64,000 nt of DNA from assembly GCA_002179805.1 (NCBI GenBank), contig NAVB01000047.1:1-64000 (forward strand), written 5' to 3'. Both the position numbers and the translations under genes were made by a program. This document shows, piece by piece, positions 10,601-21,900 of the stretch (the first letter of the stretch is position 1; every line of letters begins with the position of its first letter). The DNA is from Acanthamoeba lenticulata. Lineage: Eukaryota; Discosea; Longamoebia; Acanthamoebidae. The notes beneath the pieces are model-generated. The model was given only the letters and a program-made list of their open reading frames with translations. It was not told the origin of the DNA and did no database searches.

Positions 10601-13600
10601 CCACGCGCCGATTGCTCAAGGTGCCCATGGGCTCCTTCTCTCTCCCGGGACTATCAATTCGGGGAATCTCTTCCGCCCGAAGACAAGCTGACGTGTCCGT
10701 CGCGCACAGGAGGTGATTCCCGAGGTGGCCAAGAGGCTCAACGACATGGCGCTCAGCGCCCAGTCGGGCAACACGCATCTGGACCTCGTCGAGGTTCTTC
10801 ACGGGGTTCGTACCGCCGCGCACCAGTGCCGTGACCACAATGTCGTCTGCGCCTGCGTGGCTCAAGCATGTCCAATTGGACCAAATGTCGTGCAGGCTGG
10901 CGTCAACGTGCGGCATCTGGGCTACATCAGGAGGCTGGCCAACGAAGAGCTGCAGGAGCAGATTCTGATCGAAATGATCGTGCGCGTCGTGCGGAAGCAG
11001 CTTCAAGAGAAGTTCCGCAAGAAGACCCGGTGCGAGCTCCATGCTCACCCGTCCCCCGCAGCATCGTGGGCACAAAAGCCGCTCAGCACTCACGGTGGAT
11101 GCTGACGTTCAATCAGGTTTGCCGGTATTCCAACGGAGGAACCGCACAAGCTGGCTGCTGTCAAGTACCTCAACAAGCTCCTTGGTCGCCACCCTCAGTC
11201 TGCGCAGTTTTGGCATTTGCTCAAGCGCGCTCTGCTCTACAAGTTCGCCGTACGTAATTCATATTAATTTCTTTTTCATATTCTTTTAACAATTATTTTA
11301 AACTGAAAATATTAAAAAATAAAAATAACAATGTGGTGAAATAGAAATGCCTGCTGGACCACGAAATGGAGCCCAGCTACGACTTGCGCAAGAACCTCAG
11401 CGTTAAGAAGCTGTTCATGCGGCTGCAGAAGCTTGCGCCCAACACCTTCATCCTCACCGAGCAAGCGAACCTGGTCCGCGCTCCCCGTCCCATTATTATT
11501 ATCTTCATTATTCTCACACGAGACGATGCAGGACTTTGAGAATGCGCTCAAAGAGCACCAGTCAAAGTCGTGGGATGAGACGCCTCCTGACTTCAAGTTC
11601 CTCCCGTCGGACCTGATGCCGTTGGCCGCCACGATCAAGCACATGAACCTGATTGGTTCGGACTCTCCTGCTCCCTTCATCCCGCAGAGAGGCTCACGTC
11701 CGTGTTGTTTGCGGTAATCAGATATTGCCGAAGCCAGCTCCATGTTCTACGGCAGTTTGGAGGAGAAGGGCAACGATCAAGTTCGACTCCTTATCCAGGG
11801 CCTGGGCAAGTTCCAGGTTCGTTCTCCTCTCTGTTTATGCCAGTACTGGCGTCATAACGTAAGACCTCTCCTCTGAATTATGCTGATGATGGTGATGCTA
11901 CTCTCTCTTTGTTGTAGATTGCGGCGCGCAAGATGCCTTTCATCAGCTCCGAAACGGTGATCACGCTCGGCGAAATGTTGGTCCAACGCGCCAAGGACTG
12001 CGCGGCGGAACGCCACCGGTCCGTGGACCCAGCCGCCTCCCCACACCATTTCTTTTGGCATGCGTAACGAGTAACCAACATGGTCGCTCTGTTGGGCACG
12101 GCAGGCAACCGGAGATGGAGTCGGCCATGTCGGGCGCTCTGATCGCCTTCCAGACGGCGCTCAACATCAACTCGAAGAATGCCAGGTATGTATCCCCCCC
12201 CCCGAGTCGTAAATCGCGATTGTGGTCTGGCCAGACGCTCACACTCGCAATCAGGTGCCTCGTGGGCTTGGGCGATATCAACATGGTCAAGTGCGAGTAT
12301 CTGGCAGCTCGTGAAAAGTACCGAGAGGCCATCGCAGCCCAGGTGCGCTCACGCCTCCTCTTTGCGGGTGATGACAAAGCACCGTTCTTCTTGAGGCCTA
12401 AGATGATAACCTTTTGTTGTCGCCGTCGTCTTTGTATCATCGCTCTCATCAGCCGGACTTTGCTGAGGCGTACGTCAAGCTGAGCATGACGTGGGGCCAC
12501 GGCTTCTCGGAAAACGAGCCCGAGTACGTTGCCACCTTGGCGTTGTTTTTTATTTTCATTATTATTTTTATTTCAATGGATGGCTAATGATGGGCTCGGG
12601 CGCACTACAGTGACAAGGGTGAGCTGCGAGAAGGGGCGCTTCGCAAGGCGCTCGAGCTGAACCCCCAGCATGCGACCGCGCTGGTGCTTCTGGCCAACCT
12701 CTACCTCGATCGCACAATCGATGCTCACAAAGACAAGGAGGCCTTCCCCAAGCTGATCGAAGAAACCGCGTTGCTCTACAGCCGTGCGCTGGCCCTCACG
12801 TGCGTCGCCTCTGTTCCCTTTCCCGGCACACAAATGCTCCACTGCACCCTGTTGTTGTTGCTGATGATGATGCCATGTTGCAGGCCAAACGATCGCGAGG
12901 CCTTCATGCATATCAGAAGCATGCTCCAGGCTCTCAACAAGGCGCGGAACAGATTCTACGACAAGAGTATACGCTTTCATCAGCTTTTCCGGCCTGTTAG
13001 CGTACAAGGGGGAGGGGGGAAGAAGGTTCCTTTGTTTGCTGACGTGTGCGATGGTTGGTGGCGCAGGAGTGTGCCTCGAGGTGGCGCGCTACTTCAGTAA
13101 GTACAGTCCACTGCTCAACGACTTGTGCCGCGATGAGCTGGTACGCGCCCAGTTGCGAGCTCCATGCAAGACTCCCCCTCCAGCCGCCGCTCACTTGCTT
13201 GAGGGGTGGGGGTGGGCGTTATAAATCAAGGCCAAGCTGAAGGAGCTTCATCTGGAGGACTACATGATCGATGACGAGAGCTTCAAGGCTGTCGCAGAGG
13301 GGGCCTCCAGCCTGACGCATGTCTATTTCAGGTGCTCTGCCTTTTCCGTCTCTCCGCTTGATTGCGGCCTCGACAGACCTGACCTCGCGTTGTGCGTCGG
13401 CAGAATTCCCAACTCGGATACGCCGCTGCCCTCCGCGACGGCGCTCCGTGAGTGGCTGGAGTCGCACCCGACGCCTCTCAAGGAACTCAGCTGCGTCAAT
13501 ATCTCGCAACTCGACGACGCTTTTATGCGCGCCCTGGCTGGCTCTGTGCACAGGTTCCCCACACCCTCCAGCCCTTTATTCTGAGCAGCATTTGGCCTGG

Positions 13601-15120
13601 CACGACTCTCACACAGCGTCGTACAGGACGTCGCTGACGAGCCTCGAAATCACCAATGCCTCGGCAATCACCGTTGATGCGCTTCGCGACTTTTTCCTGC
13701 CGGCCTCGGATGCCGAGGACTCGACCGCCGCCCAGCGCTGGCCCAGTCTCACCGCCCTTGATCTGTCGCGCGTGCCCGCCGTCGTCCATGAGGTCCTCCC
13801 CCGGCAGCTGCTGGTCCACCTCTTGCCTTCGTTGTCCCTGACCTGCGCTCGCACGGTGTCTGCGTGGCGTGGACCAGGTCTTGGCTGCAGTGGCCGCGGC
13901 CTGCCCGGCGCTGACCAGCCTCAAGCTTGGACAGGCCGAGATGACCGACATGGCGTTGGATGTGCTGCCGTCGAGGCTCACGCAGCTTCATCTGAGCGGT
14001 CAGCTCTCCAACGACGCCCTTCAAGCCGCGTTCACGCAACGTCTGACCGGGCTCAGCCGGGTCTCCCTCCAGGTACGACCTTAAGCGGGGCTGCAGCTAG
14101 TTCTCATTATTTTAATTTAATTTAATTTATCTAATAAGCTTATTTTATTTTATTTTATTTTAGGGCGTGACGACGATCAGCTTTGACGAGGCCTACGCGT
14201 TGGCCTTTGCCCTGCCCGCCCTCAAGTGGTTCCAGTTCGCCTGTGGTACCTACCCAACACCACCTACCGTTCAACGGTCCAGGCCTCTTGCTGCTGGCCG
14301 CTGACCAACACTCGCCGTTCCCTTTCCCCCTTATGCGCGCACAGGCGAGGTGCATCACTGGTCTGGTAACGACCGAGTCACAATCACGTACAATGACCGG
14401 CCTCCGTCTTCCTTTGCCTGGCCTGAAGTATGCCCAACAACTTTTAAAGTGAAAATCCTTTATGTTTCTTATTATTTTTATTTGCTCACTTGGCGGTGGT
14501 GATGGAATCTGCAACAACAGGCCACGTACACTGTCTCGCAAGTGCCACCGTTTAGCATGTTGACGGCGGTCAACGCCCGAGTCAAGATCAACTCCACCAA
14601 TCCGTCCACGTACGCGTTGACCTCGTCGTGGGGATGATACTGGACCCCAGCGCGCAGAAAAAATTGGTGTAGCTCACAACATGTTACTGTGGCGTGACTT
14701 CACACCCACTTGGGTTGACTCAGACGTGCCGTTTCGCAAGGCGATTACCAACTGTTCAGCGGCCGGTTTATGGCGGCAAGCGGTTGGTTGTTCGGTACGT
14801 GTCGCCCTGGCAAGCTTGTGACTTTCGTTCAATCGTCAGCTTGGCGAGAAGAAGAAGAAGAAGAAGCCAAACTGATGGCCCTTCTTTCCCCTCTTCTATC
14901 TCTTTCGCCCATGACAGATAGAGGAGCCTCCCCGCTTTTGGGGGGAAGCATCAAGACCTTGAAATTCATACCGCAATCCCGGCTGTTCCTCGTCACGCCC
15001 TCCGCCAGTGTCACCGTGCAGCAGCTGCCCTTCTCCAACAACGCCACCATCACCGTTCCTCCTCGCCACAACATCACTCTCATCCTCGCTGCTGTCTTCC
15101 TGGGCCTCACGCAGAAGTGA
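7670..15120 (+). CDS. CLU-like domain, TPR and leucine-rich-repeat protein, 1,472 aa
   Basis: Thirty-six exons, all phases consistent (4,419 nt): 7670-8337, 8423-8548, 8619-8677, 8794-8869, 8971-9097, 9167-9287, 9359-9488, 9572-9654, 9741-9816, 9905-10088, 10175-10218, 10282-10312, 10408-10456, 10535-10620, 10710-10805, 10896-11029, 11117-11249, 11345-11473, 11532-11655, 11722-11816, 11918-12018, 12105-12185, 12255-12342, 12453-12523, 12611-12799, 12884-12966, 13067-13140, 13231-13331, 13404-13553, 13627-13813, 13878-14072, 14164-14245, 14345-14427, 14521-14609, 14724-14794, 14918-15120. Residues 1-350 are acidic, Pro/Ala/Thr-rich and probably disordered. Residues about 400-740 match the CLU core: HVPLMALIDYLGFRLIAI, ILPINGKTIKYGS, PVDIEGHLGLDGRYYVVDFA, NLLRPELVKCNDVPLS, EATRRLL. 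TPR-like helices follow (about 890-1060), then leucine-rich repeats (about 1087-1330) and a beta-rich tail. CLU proteins act in mitochondrial distribution or mRNA binding; the LRR part is not standard. A poly(A) signal 21 bp after the stop supports this 3' end. An earlier stop at 14637 is reached if the intron at 14610 is retained. Confidence 0.85.
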
Positions 15121-15140
15121 CACACCACAAAAAGGAGCGC

Positions 15141-15146
15141 AATAAA
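15141..15146 (+). terminator. Poly(A) signal AATAAA
   Basis: AATAAA lies 21 bp after the stop of the CLU/TPR/LRR gene. It supports the 15120 stop over the earlier candidate at 14637, which has no such hexamer close by. Confidence 0.55.
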
Positions 15147-15635
15147 CCACGTGGAACATTCCCACCAGTAAGCAGTCCCTCTTTTTGAAAATGTTTGATG
15201 ATCACGAAGTTACCGAGACCATATTACCAACAAAATGAAACCCGACAACGTGCCTCATGTTCCACTTTACACTCGCCAATGCCTCGGCCAGTTGGGAATG
15301 TTGTGGCTTTTTAATTATGAAAATGTGCTGCCATTGGTGTCAGCCGGCGCAGGCCGATTGGTGAGAACTGGCATGAAAAGGGCTTTCCTCGAGGGCCCAG
15401 TTCTTTCCGTTCTCCGTTCGCACAGCGACGTCAGTGTACACCACAGCCACCGCACCACCACACCACCACCCGCAGGGTCGAGGCCTTGTACGCCTAGGCG
15501 CACTCAACTGCAGCTTCGTTGTGGTTGTGCTGCTTCAAACAAAAGACGGGTACGTGCCGCTCCGGTCCCGCGTTAACTGCCAAGTTTGATGCGCATCAAA
15601 GCCACCGTCAACTTTTTCCCATCCAACTCCCATCA

Positions 15636-15685
15636 CTATATCTCTATCTCTATCTCTTCTTTATCTCTTCTTTATCTCTCTTTAT
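15636..15685. repeat. Pyrimidine-rich (TATCTC / TTTATC)n simple repeat
   Basis: Alternating TATCTC and TCTTCTTTATC units over about 50 bp, about 280 bp upstream of the giant gene's start codon. It is strongly strand-asymmetric (C/T on +). Confidence 0.7.
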
Positions 15686-15901
15686 GCTTTTGCCCCAGCG
15701 ACTTTGGCTTACGCAGCCTTCAGTCTGCAAGGCCTTGCCCCTCCCAAAGCATCAAGCTTTTCAGTTCTTTTAGTTGTTTCCGGCGTTGCCCAAAGATCCC
15801 ACACGCTTTTAGCCAATGGCTGCTTAGTGTAGGGCAACTTGGCTCCTTTCGCGCTTATTGCTAACCGGAGTTTTTTAACCGCCGGGTTCACTGACACACA
15901 A

Positions 15902-15908
15902 TATAAAT
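15902..15908 (+). promoter_or_regulatory. Putative TATA box of the giant gene
   Basis: TATAAAT lies 54 bp before the ATG at 15962, a spacing that would give a short 5' UTR of about 25-30 nt. A near-palindrome, ACACACAGTGTGTG, follows it. Position and sequence support a core promoter, but transcription is not shown. Confidence 0.5.
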
Positions 15909-15961
15909 GCAATACACACACAGTGTGTGCATTGTTCGTTCCTCAAGGCTTCTTCTTTACG

Positions 15962-18900
15962 ATGTCGGCATCACCAAGGCGACAGCGCACTGGTGTGCGG
16001 CTGCTCTTTCGGTCGTTGATTTTCGCCCTCTTGGCGACCTTCTGGCTGCTGCCTTTGGCGGTCGAGGGAGCCACCGTACGATGGACTGGTGCCAACATGG
16101 GTCTGTGGACCGACTCAGTCAACTGGGAGACCGGCGTTGTGCCGACGGCCAGCGATGACGTTTTGCTTGATCGGCCGGACATTACGGCCGACGTAAATAC
16201 CGCTGTGCAGGTCAAGTCCCTCACGCTCAACGCCGGCAGCCTGCGAATTCAATCGTGCGTTCGAGTCCCAGCCCCGGCAGCTTTCTTCTTTAAAAGAGTT
16301 AACTCGAACAACTCACGTTGATGTTCATGAATCTGCCGCCACCTTGCGTACAGACCCTATACGGTCACTGTTTCGGGATCTGCGGCCTACAATGGAGCGG
16401 CAAACTCTAACATCTACGGCACCGGTCAGCTTACCGTACGATTGCCCTCGCCCTCCCCCCTCTTCCCAAAAATCATCCTACTCCAGAGATTTCAAGATTA
16501 AGTCCCGAATTATGCAACAAAAACGGGCTTGCATATTCGAATCCCAAGATAATACGTTGAAACAGCGTTTGCTGAGTGAGTCAGCCTCCAGCTCACACCC
16601 TTTTCTTTCGATGTCCACCTCCCTAGGTGAACGGTCCGTTTGCCTGGGGCAGTGGTGCACTGAGCCTGACTACCACGACCAACGTCAACGGCTTCTTTAC
16701 CATGGACTGTACAACATGCACCGGCCGTACGCTTGGCGCCACCAGCATCCTCAGCGTCAACAGGTAACAAAAATGCTCATCTTAGTGGGGAAGTGGCGCT
16801 ACGTGTTGACTTGCTCACCAACGGTCGCATAACAAATTTCTTGCCCAGTGGCGGGTCGTGGACGAGTGGCTCTCTGATCCTCAACTCGGGTTCTATGTTC
16901 ATCAACTCGCCGGCGGTATTCTCTTCTTCTTCTTCTTCTCCTTTCCTCTCTCACGTTGTGAAGCTGATGATGTTTTGGAATGAATCGTGGTTCAGAGCGA
17001 GTTCGTGATCACGAATGCGGTGGATCTCAACGCAACGAGCTCGTCAGCCCTGTTCGCTAATAACGGCACTCTCAACATAACTCTGCCGAGTGCGGCCAGC
17101 GCTGTGCGCATGTCAGCCTACATGAGCCACCGGGGCAAGCTCAACATCGCGCAGGGCATGCTCACTCTGGTGAGCGGCAGCGACGCGTGGGGACCCGTCA
17201 CCATCGCGCCCACAGGCGCGATCAATTTTGCAGGCTCGACGACCAGCATCAACGTAGGCACCACGGTGACGAGCAATGGCACGATGTACTATACAAGCGG
17301 CGCCGTCTACTACCAGTACGTCAATCGCTCTCTCTCTCTCTTGTTAGATGAGTAGCTGATCTCATACGTTCAATCGCTTTCTCGAACACCAGATACGCAC
17401 AACTGGACAACTCAGGAGTGGCCGAAGTGTCGGCCCAGCTCACGATTGGTCTCGGCACCTCGATCACGTCCCTGGGCGGGCAAGTGCGCGTATCGGGCTC
17501 GGCTGGTCAGATCAACCTGGCCTCGGCCTCGGACTCACTGAGCATGGGCAAGCTCACCGTCACCGGCGGCACGCTCTCGCTTGCGGGCACGGTGGCAGTC
17601 ACCGACTCGTTCGTGCAGACCGGCGGCACGGTCGTCGTGGGCAACTCGTTCAAGGCGTCGGGCACCAACAACAGCATCACCGGCGGCCTCTTCGTCGGCA
17701 CCGGCTTGGCCACGTTTACCACCGACCTCACGCTCGGCGGCGGAAGCCTCGGGCTGACGAGGATCGATGTCCAGCAGTCGCTCGCCATCGTGGGCACGGG
17801 AGCGACCATCGCGAACGGCACGCTTAACGCCAATGGCAACTGTACCGTGTCTGGCTCGCTGGCTGGCAGCGGTTCGGCCACGCTCAAGAACTCGGGCACA
17901 ATGACCCTCAAGGCTGGCGCCGTGCTCTCGGGCTCCGCCTGGTCAATCAACAACGTTGGTGCCATGGTCGTCGCCGACGGGGGCAACGCCGTTCTGCTGA
18001 CACCCGTCACGAGCACGGGCACCATCAACGTGACCGGCAACGGCGGCTTGCTCTCGATCCAGGGCGGTGGTGTGTTCACGGGTCCTATCAACGTGGGCGC
18101 ATCGGCCGTCCTGCAGGTCGCCGGCGGCACGGTCCAGTTCAACGCGGGCTCGACCATCGCCGGCCCCGGCTCCGTGAACCTGACTGGCGGCACTTCAACG
18201 GTGAGCGCCGGCTACAACGTGCAGGGCACGACGACGGTGAAGGGTGGCAGTCACACGCTGGCCGCGTCGGCGTCGGTCACCTCGCTGGGTTCCAAGCTCG
18301 TGGTGCAGGGCACCGGTACGCTCACGGTCAACGCACTCTCCATGCAACTGCCGGACACATCGCTCCTGGGCGGTAGCCTCGTTCTCAACACGGCCATGCG
18401 CTTCCCGAGCGCGCTCAACATCACCGGCGGCACTCACTATTTCAACGCCGACGTCACCATTCCGGGCGAGCTCTTCATGCAGGCCGAGCTTTCGGTCAAG
18501 TCCGGCATCCGGCTCAACCTGGACTCCAACTTCACGCTCGCCGCGGGCGGCCTGCTTTCGGGCTCGGGCCTCACCACGGTCACGGGCACCTTCAAGTGGC
18601 AGGGCGGCGCGCTCGGCGGCGGCACGCTCGTGGCCTACACGACGGTCGTCACCGGTGGTCTCTCCACGATCATCAACGGCCACCAGCTGAATAACTACGG
18701 CCTCTTCACCGTAGCAGGCAACCTGACGGGCTCCGGCGCTGCGCTGATCCGCAACGCCAACAACGCCACAATCAACCTCGTCACTGGCGGCAACTTCCTC
18801 GGCTACGGCTGGTCCGTCGTCAACACGGGCGTGCTGGCCAAGGTCGTCACGACCTCGCCGGCGGACACCAATACGACGTCAGTTGTCGCCGCGGCGCTCA

Positions 18901-21900
18901 CCAACTCGGGCACCGTTAACGTCAACGCCGCCACGCTGCTCCTCTTTGGTGGCGGCTCGATAACGGGCACCATCAACGTGATCTCGACGCTCAACTTTGG
19001 CAACGGCTCCTTCACGTTCGACCAAGGCTCCACGCTCCAAGGCAACGGCTCGGTGTGGTTCACCGGTGGCAGCACGACGTTCAACGGTCAGGTCAATCTC
19101 AACGGTGGCACGACCACGGTCACTGGCGGGCAGGTCTACCTGTCGTCGCTGGCCACGATCAAGAACTTTGGCAGCGCGCTGAACGTTGTGGGCGGCGTAT
19201 TGAGCGTGAGTGCGTTCGGCGTAACGTTCCCGGCCACCAACTGCTCCGGCGGCACTGTGACCATCACTCAAGTCCTCACCTTCTCGGGCCCGCTCAACGT
19301 CGTGGCCCAAGGCTCGATCATCGCCTCTGCCAGCATCCGCATTGTCGGCACGCTCCTTCTTCAGGACAATGGCCGACTCGACGGCAGCGGAGCCATCACC
19401 GTCACCAAGCAGACCCAGTGGCTGGGCGGCTTGATCGCCGGTGGCCCGGGTGTCCTCTCTTGCTCTGGCGGCCTGGTCATTGCCACGACGGCCACCAAGA
19501 CTCTCGATTCCCGTCGCATCAACGCGGCCGGCACCACCACCTGGCTCGACGTGCGTCCTCCACGCCATTATTTGTTTCTTTCTTATCCTTATCAATGAAT
19601 CTTGTCTGCTTGTGGTCTACAGGGTGACGTCTCGGGCACGAGCGGTGGATCCATCGTCAACTCGGGCTCCTTCTACCTCATGCCCGGCGGTTCCTTTATC
19701 TGGACGGGTGGAGCGTCTCTCTACTTTGCCAACTCGGGCACGTTGTTCAAGAACGGGTACGCCTACCAACAACGCCTTCCCTCTTCTCTATATTCATTTT
19801 ATCGTGGTCCATTACAGTTGGCTGATGTGTGTTGATGTGAACGTGATGCAGCAGCACCAACTCCACGAACGTGATCAACGCGCTGTTCGACCAGTCAGGC
19901 AGCTCGACGATCAGCTCCGGCAAGGTGCAGATCGCATACTATGGCACCAAGAACTCAGGCCGATTCGACGTGGCCGCCGGGGCTGCGCTGTCGTTCAAGG
20001 GCATAACGGTGCACAACCTGCTCACCGGCAGCGTGATGGCCGTCCAAGGCACGCTGGAGCTGGACGGCAACATGGCCGTGCAATCGGGGGCTGTCTACAA
20101 CGTCTCTGGCACCACGAACGTGATCAGCGGTCAGCTCGACCTGCAAACGGGCTCGGTGCTCACCAACATCGGCCACAACTTCAACCTCACGGGTGGCGCG
20201 GCGGACTTCCACGACGCCAACATCAACGCCGCCGTGCTCGATGTCGCCGGCACGCTGCACACGACCCAGAACCTGACGGTCTCCATGGGCTTCTATCTGC
20301 GCGCCACTGGTCTGGACATTGGCGGCGTCGCCACGATCAACACGCCCGGCTACGTGTTTGGCGGTGCGCACTCGGTGAGCGGGCAGCTGGTGGCCAACGA
20401 AGATTTCACGCTGGCCAGCGGCACCCTCACCGGCACGGGCTCGTTCGTCACCAACAAGCGCTTCTACTGGCTGGGCGGCCACCTCTACAACTTGCCTTCT
20501 GGCATTCGCTGCCTTCGCGGCATCACCATCGACAGCCCGGCCGACAAGCTCATCACGCTCGCCACGCTCACCAACGTTGCCGTATGCGTTGCCTCTCTTT
20601 TGTTTTGTTTTGTTTTGTTTTGTTTTGTTTTGTTTTGTCTTCTTGTATGAAACTCACACGAATCCTCGCAGGACACGATCTGGCTTGCGGGCAACATCAT
20701 TGGAGCGCGCAAGGGCTACATCACCAACCAGGGCACCTTTACCATCAACTTTACCGCGCCCTTCAGCTTCTCCGACAGCGGTGGCGAGGACTCGGTCTTC
20801 GTCAACGACGGCACCCTCTCGGCCATCGGCTCGGCTGCGGCGACGCTGCAGCTGACCTTCGAGAACAACAATTTCACCCAGGCCACGGGCTCCGGTATGC
20901 TCTACCTGGCGGGCGGCGGCTACAACAACGGCACCATCACCTTTGGTCCGGCGGCCACGGTGCAGCTGGGCGGCGTCTTCTCGCTCCTGTCCAACTCGAC
21001 CTTTGCGGGCTCGGGCAAGGCCGTCCTGTCGGGCACCATCGCCATCGACTCGCTCTACAACGTCTCCGGCTCGACCGAGGTCAGCGACGGGCAGGTCAAC
21101 TTCAACGCCGACGCCACGCTGGCCAACTTCGGCAACCCGCTCACCGTGAGCGGCGGCATTGCAGACCTCTACGTGCAGCCGCAGAACGTGCCGTCGCAGT
21201 TTATCGTGTCGGGTGGCTTGATGCGCATCCACTGCCTCAACTTCACCATCCCGTCGCTCCTCGTCTCTGGTGGCGCCTTCTCGACCAACATCGACATGCC
21301 TGTTGTCCTCTTCAACTGGGTATGCCTTTTCTTATTGATTTATTCAAAAGATTTTGTTGTTGATGCTGACTCTATTGCTTTTTAGACCGGCGGCGCCATT
21401 CAAGGCTCCGGATCGGTGACAGTGCTCAACAAGACCACCATCTCTGGTGAGGGTGACAAGACGCTCAACATGGCGGCCTTCTACAACGTATGCATAGTTT
21501 TTCTTTCTTGGAGCTTTTGAGAGACTGGAACTTACACTGCACGTTCGCGCCAACACCAACTAGCAACGCGATGGTGTCTGGACTGGCGGCGACATCATCC
21601 TGACCAACTCGGCGACTTTCGTGAATAATCCGACGGCCACCTTTGTTTTCTCGGCCGTCGGCGACATGTGGGGTACGTTGGGCGTGCAGGTTGTTAACAA
21701 GGGCGTCATCGTCGCACAGAACGCGACAGCGGTCAGCCGCGTGCTGGTCGACTTCGAGAACTACGGCAACGTGAAGGTGTCGCAGGGCACGCTCGCCATC
21801 GCCTCTGGCACCAACTGGAACAACATCGACGTGGCCACCAACGCCACCCTCCGCGTGGACGTGCCCACCGACGACGTCTCGGCCTCGTACTTGTTTGACC

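Larger units (their letters stand above)
15147..15961. other. Intergenic region upstream of the giant gene
   Basis: About 815 bp without a supported gene. It holds a pyrimidine-rich TATCTC/TTTATC simple repeat (about 15636-15685) and, near its right end, a TATA-like box followed by a short CA/TG-rich inverted sequence just before the start codon. Open frames here are short and of random composition. Confidence 0.5.

Noticed and set aside
14521..14637. Ending the CLU/TPR/LRR gene at the TGA 14635-14637
   Set aside because: Splicing out 14610-14723 and 14795-14917 gives phase-matched exons with protein-like sequence, a stop at 15120 and an AATAAA 21 bp later. The short form may still exist as an isoform.
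20598..20637. The TTTTG repeat as a mobile-element tail
   Set aside because: It lies within a normal 90-bp intron whose removal keeps the frame, with no flanking duplication or element body.
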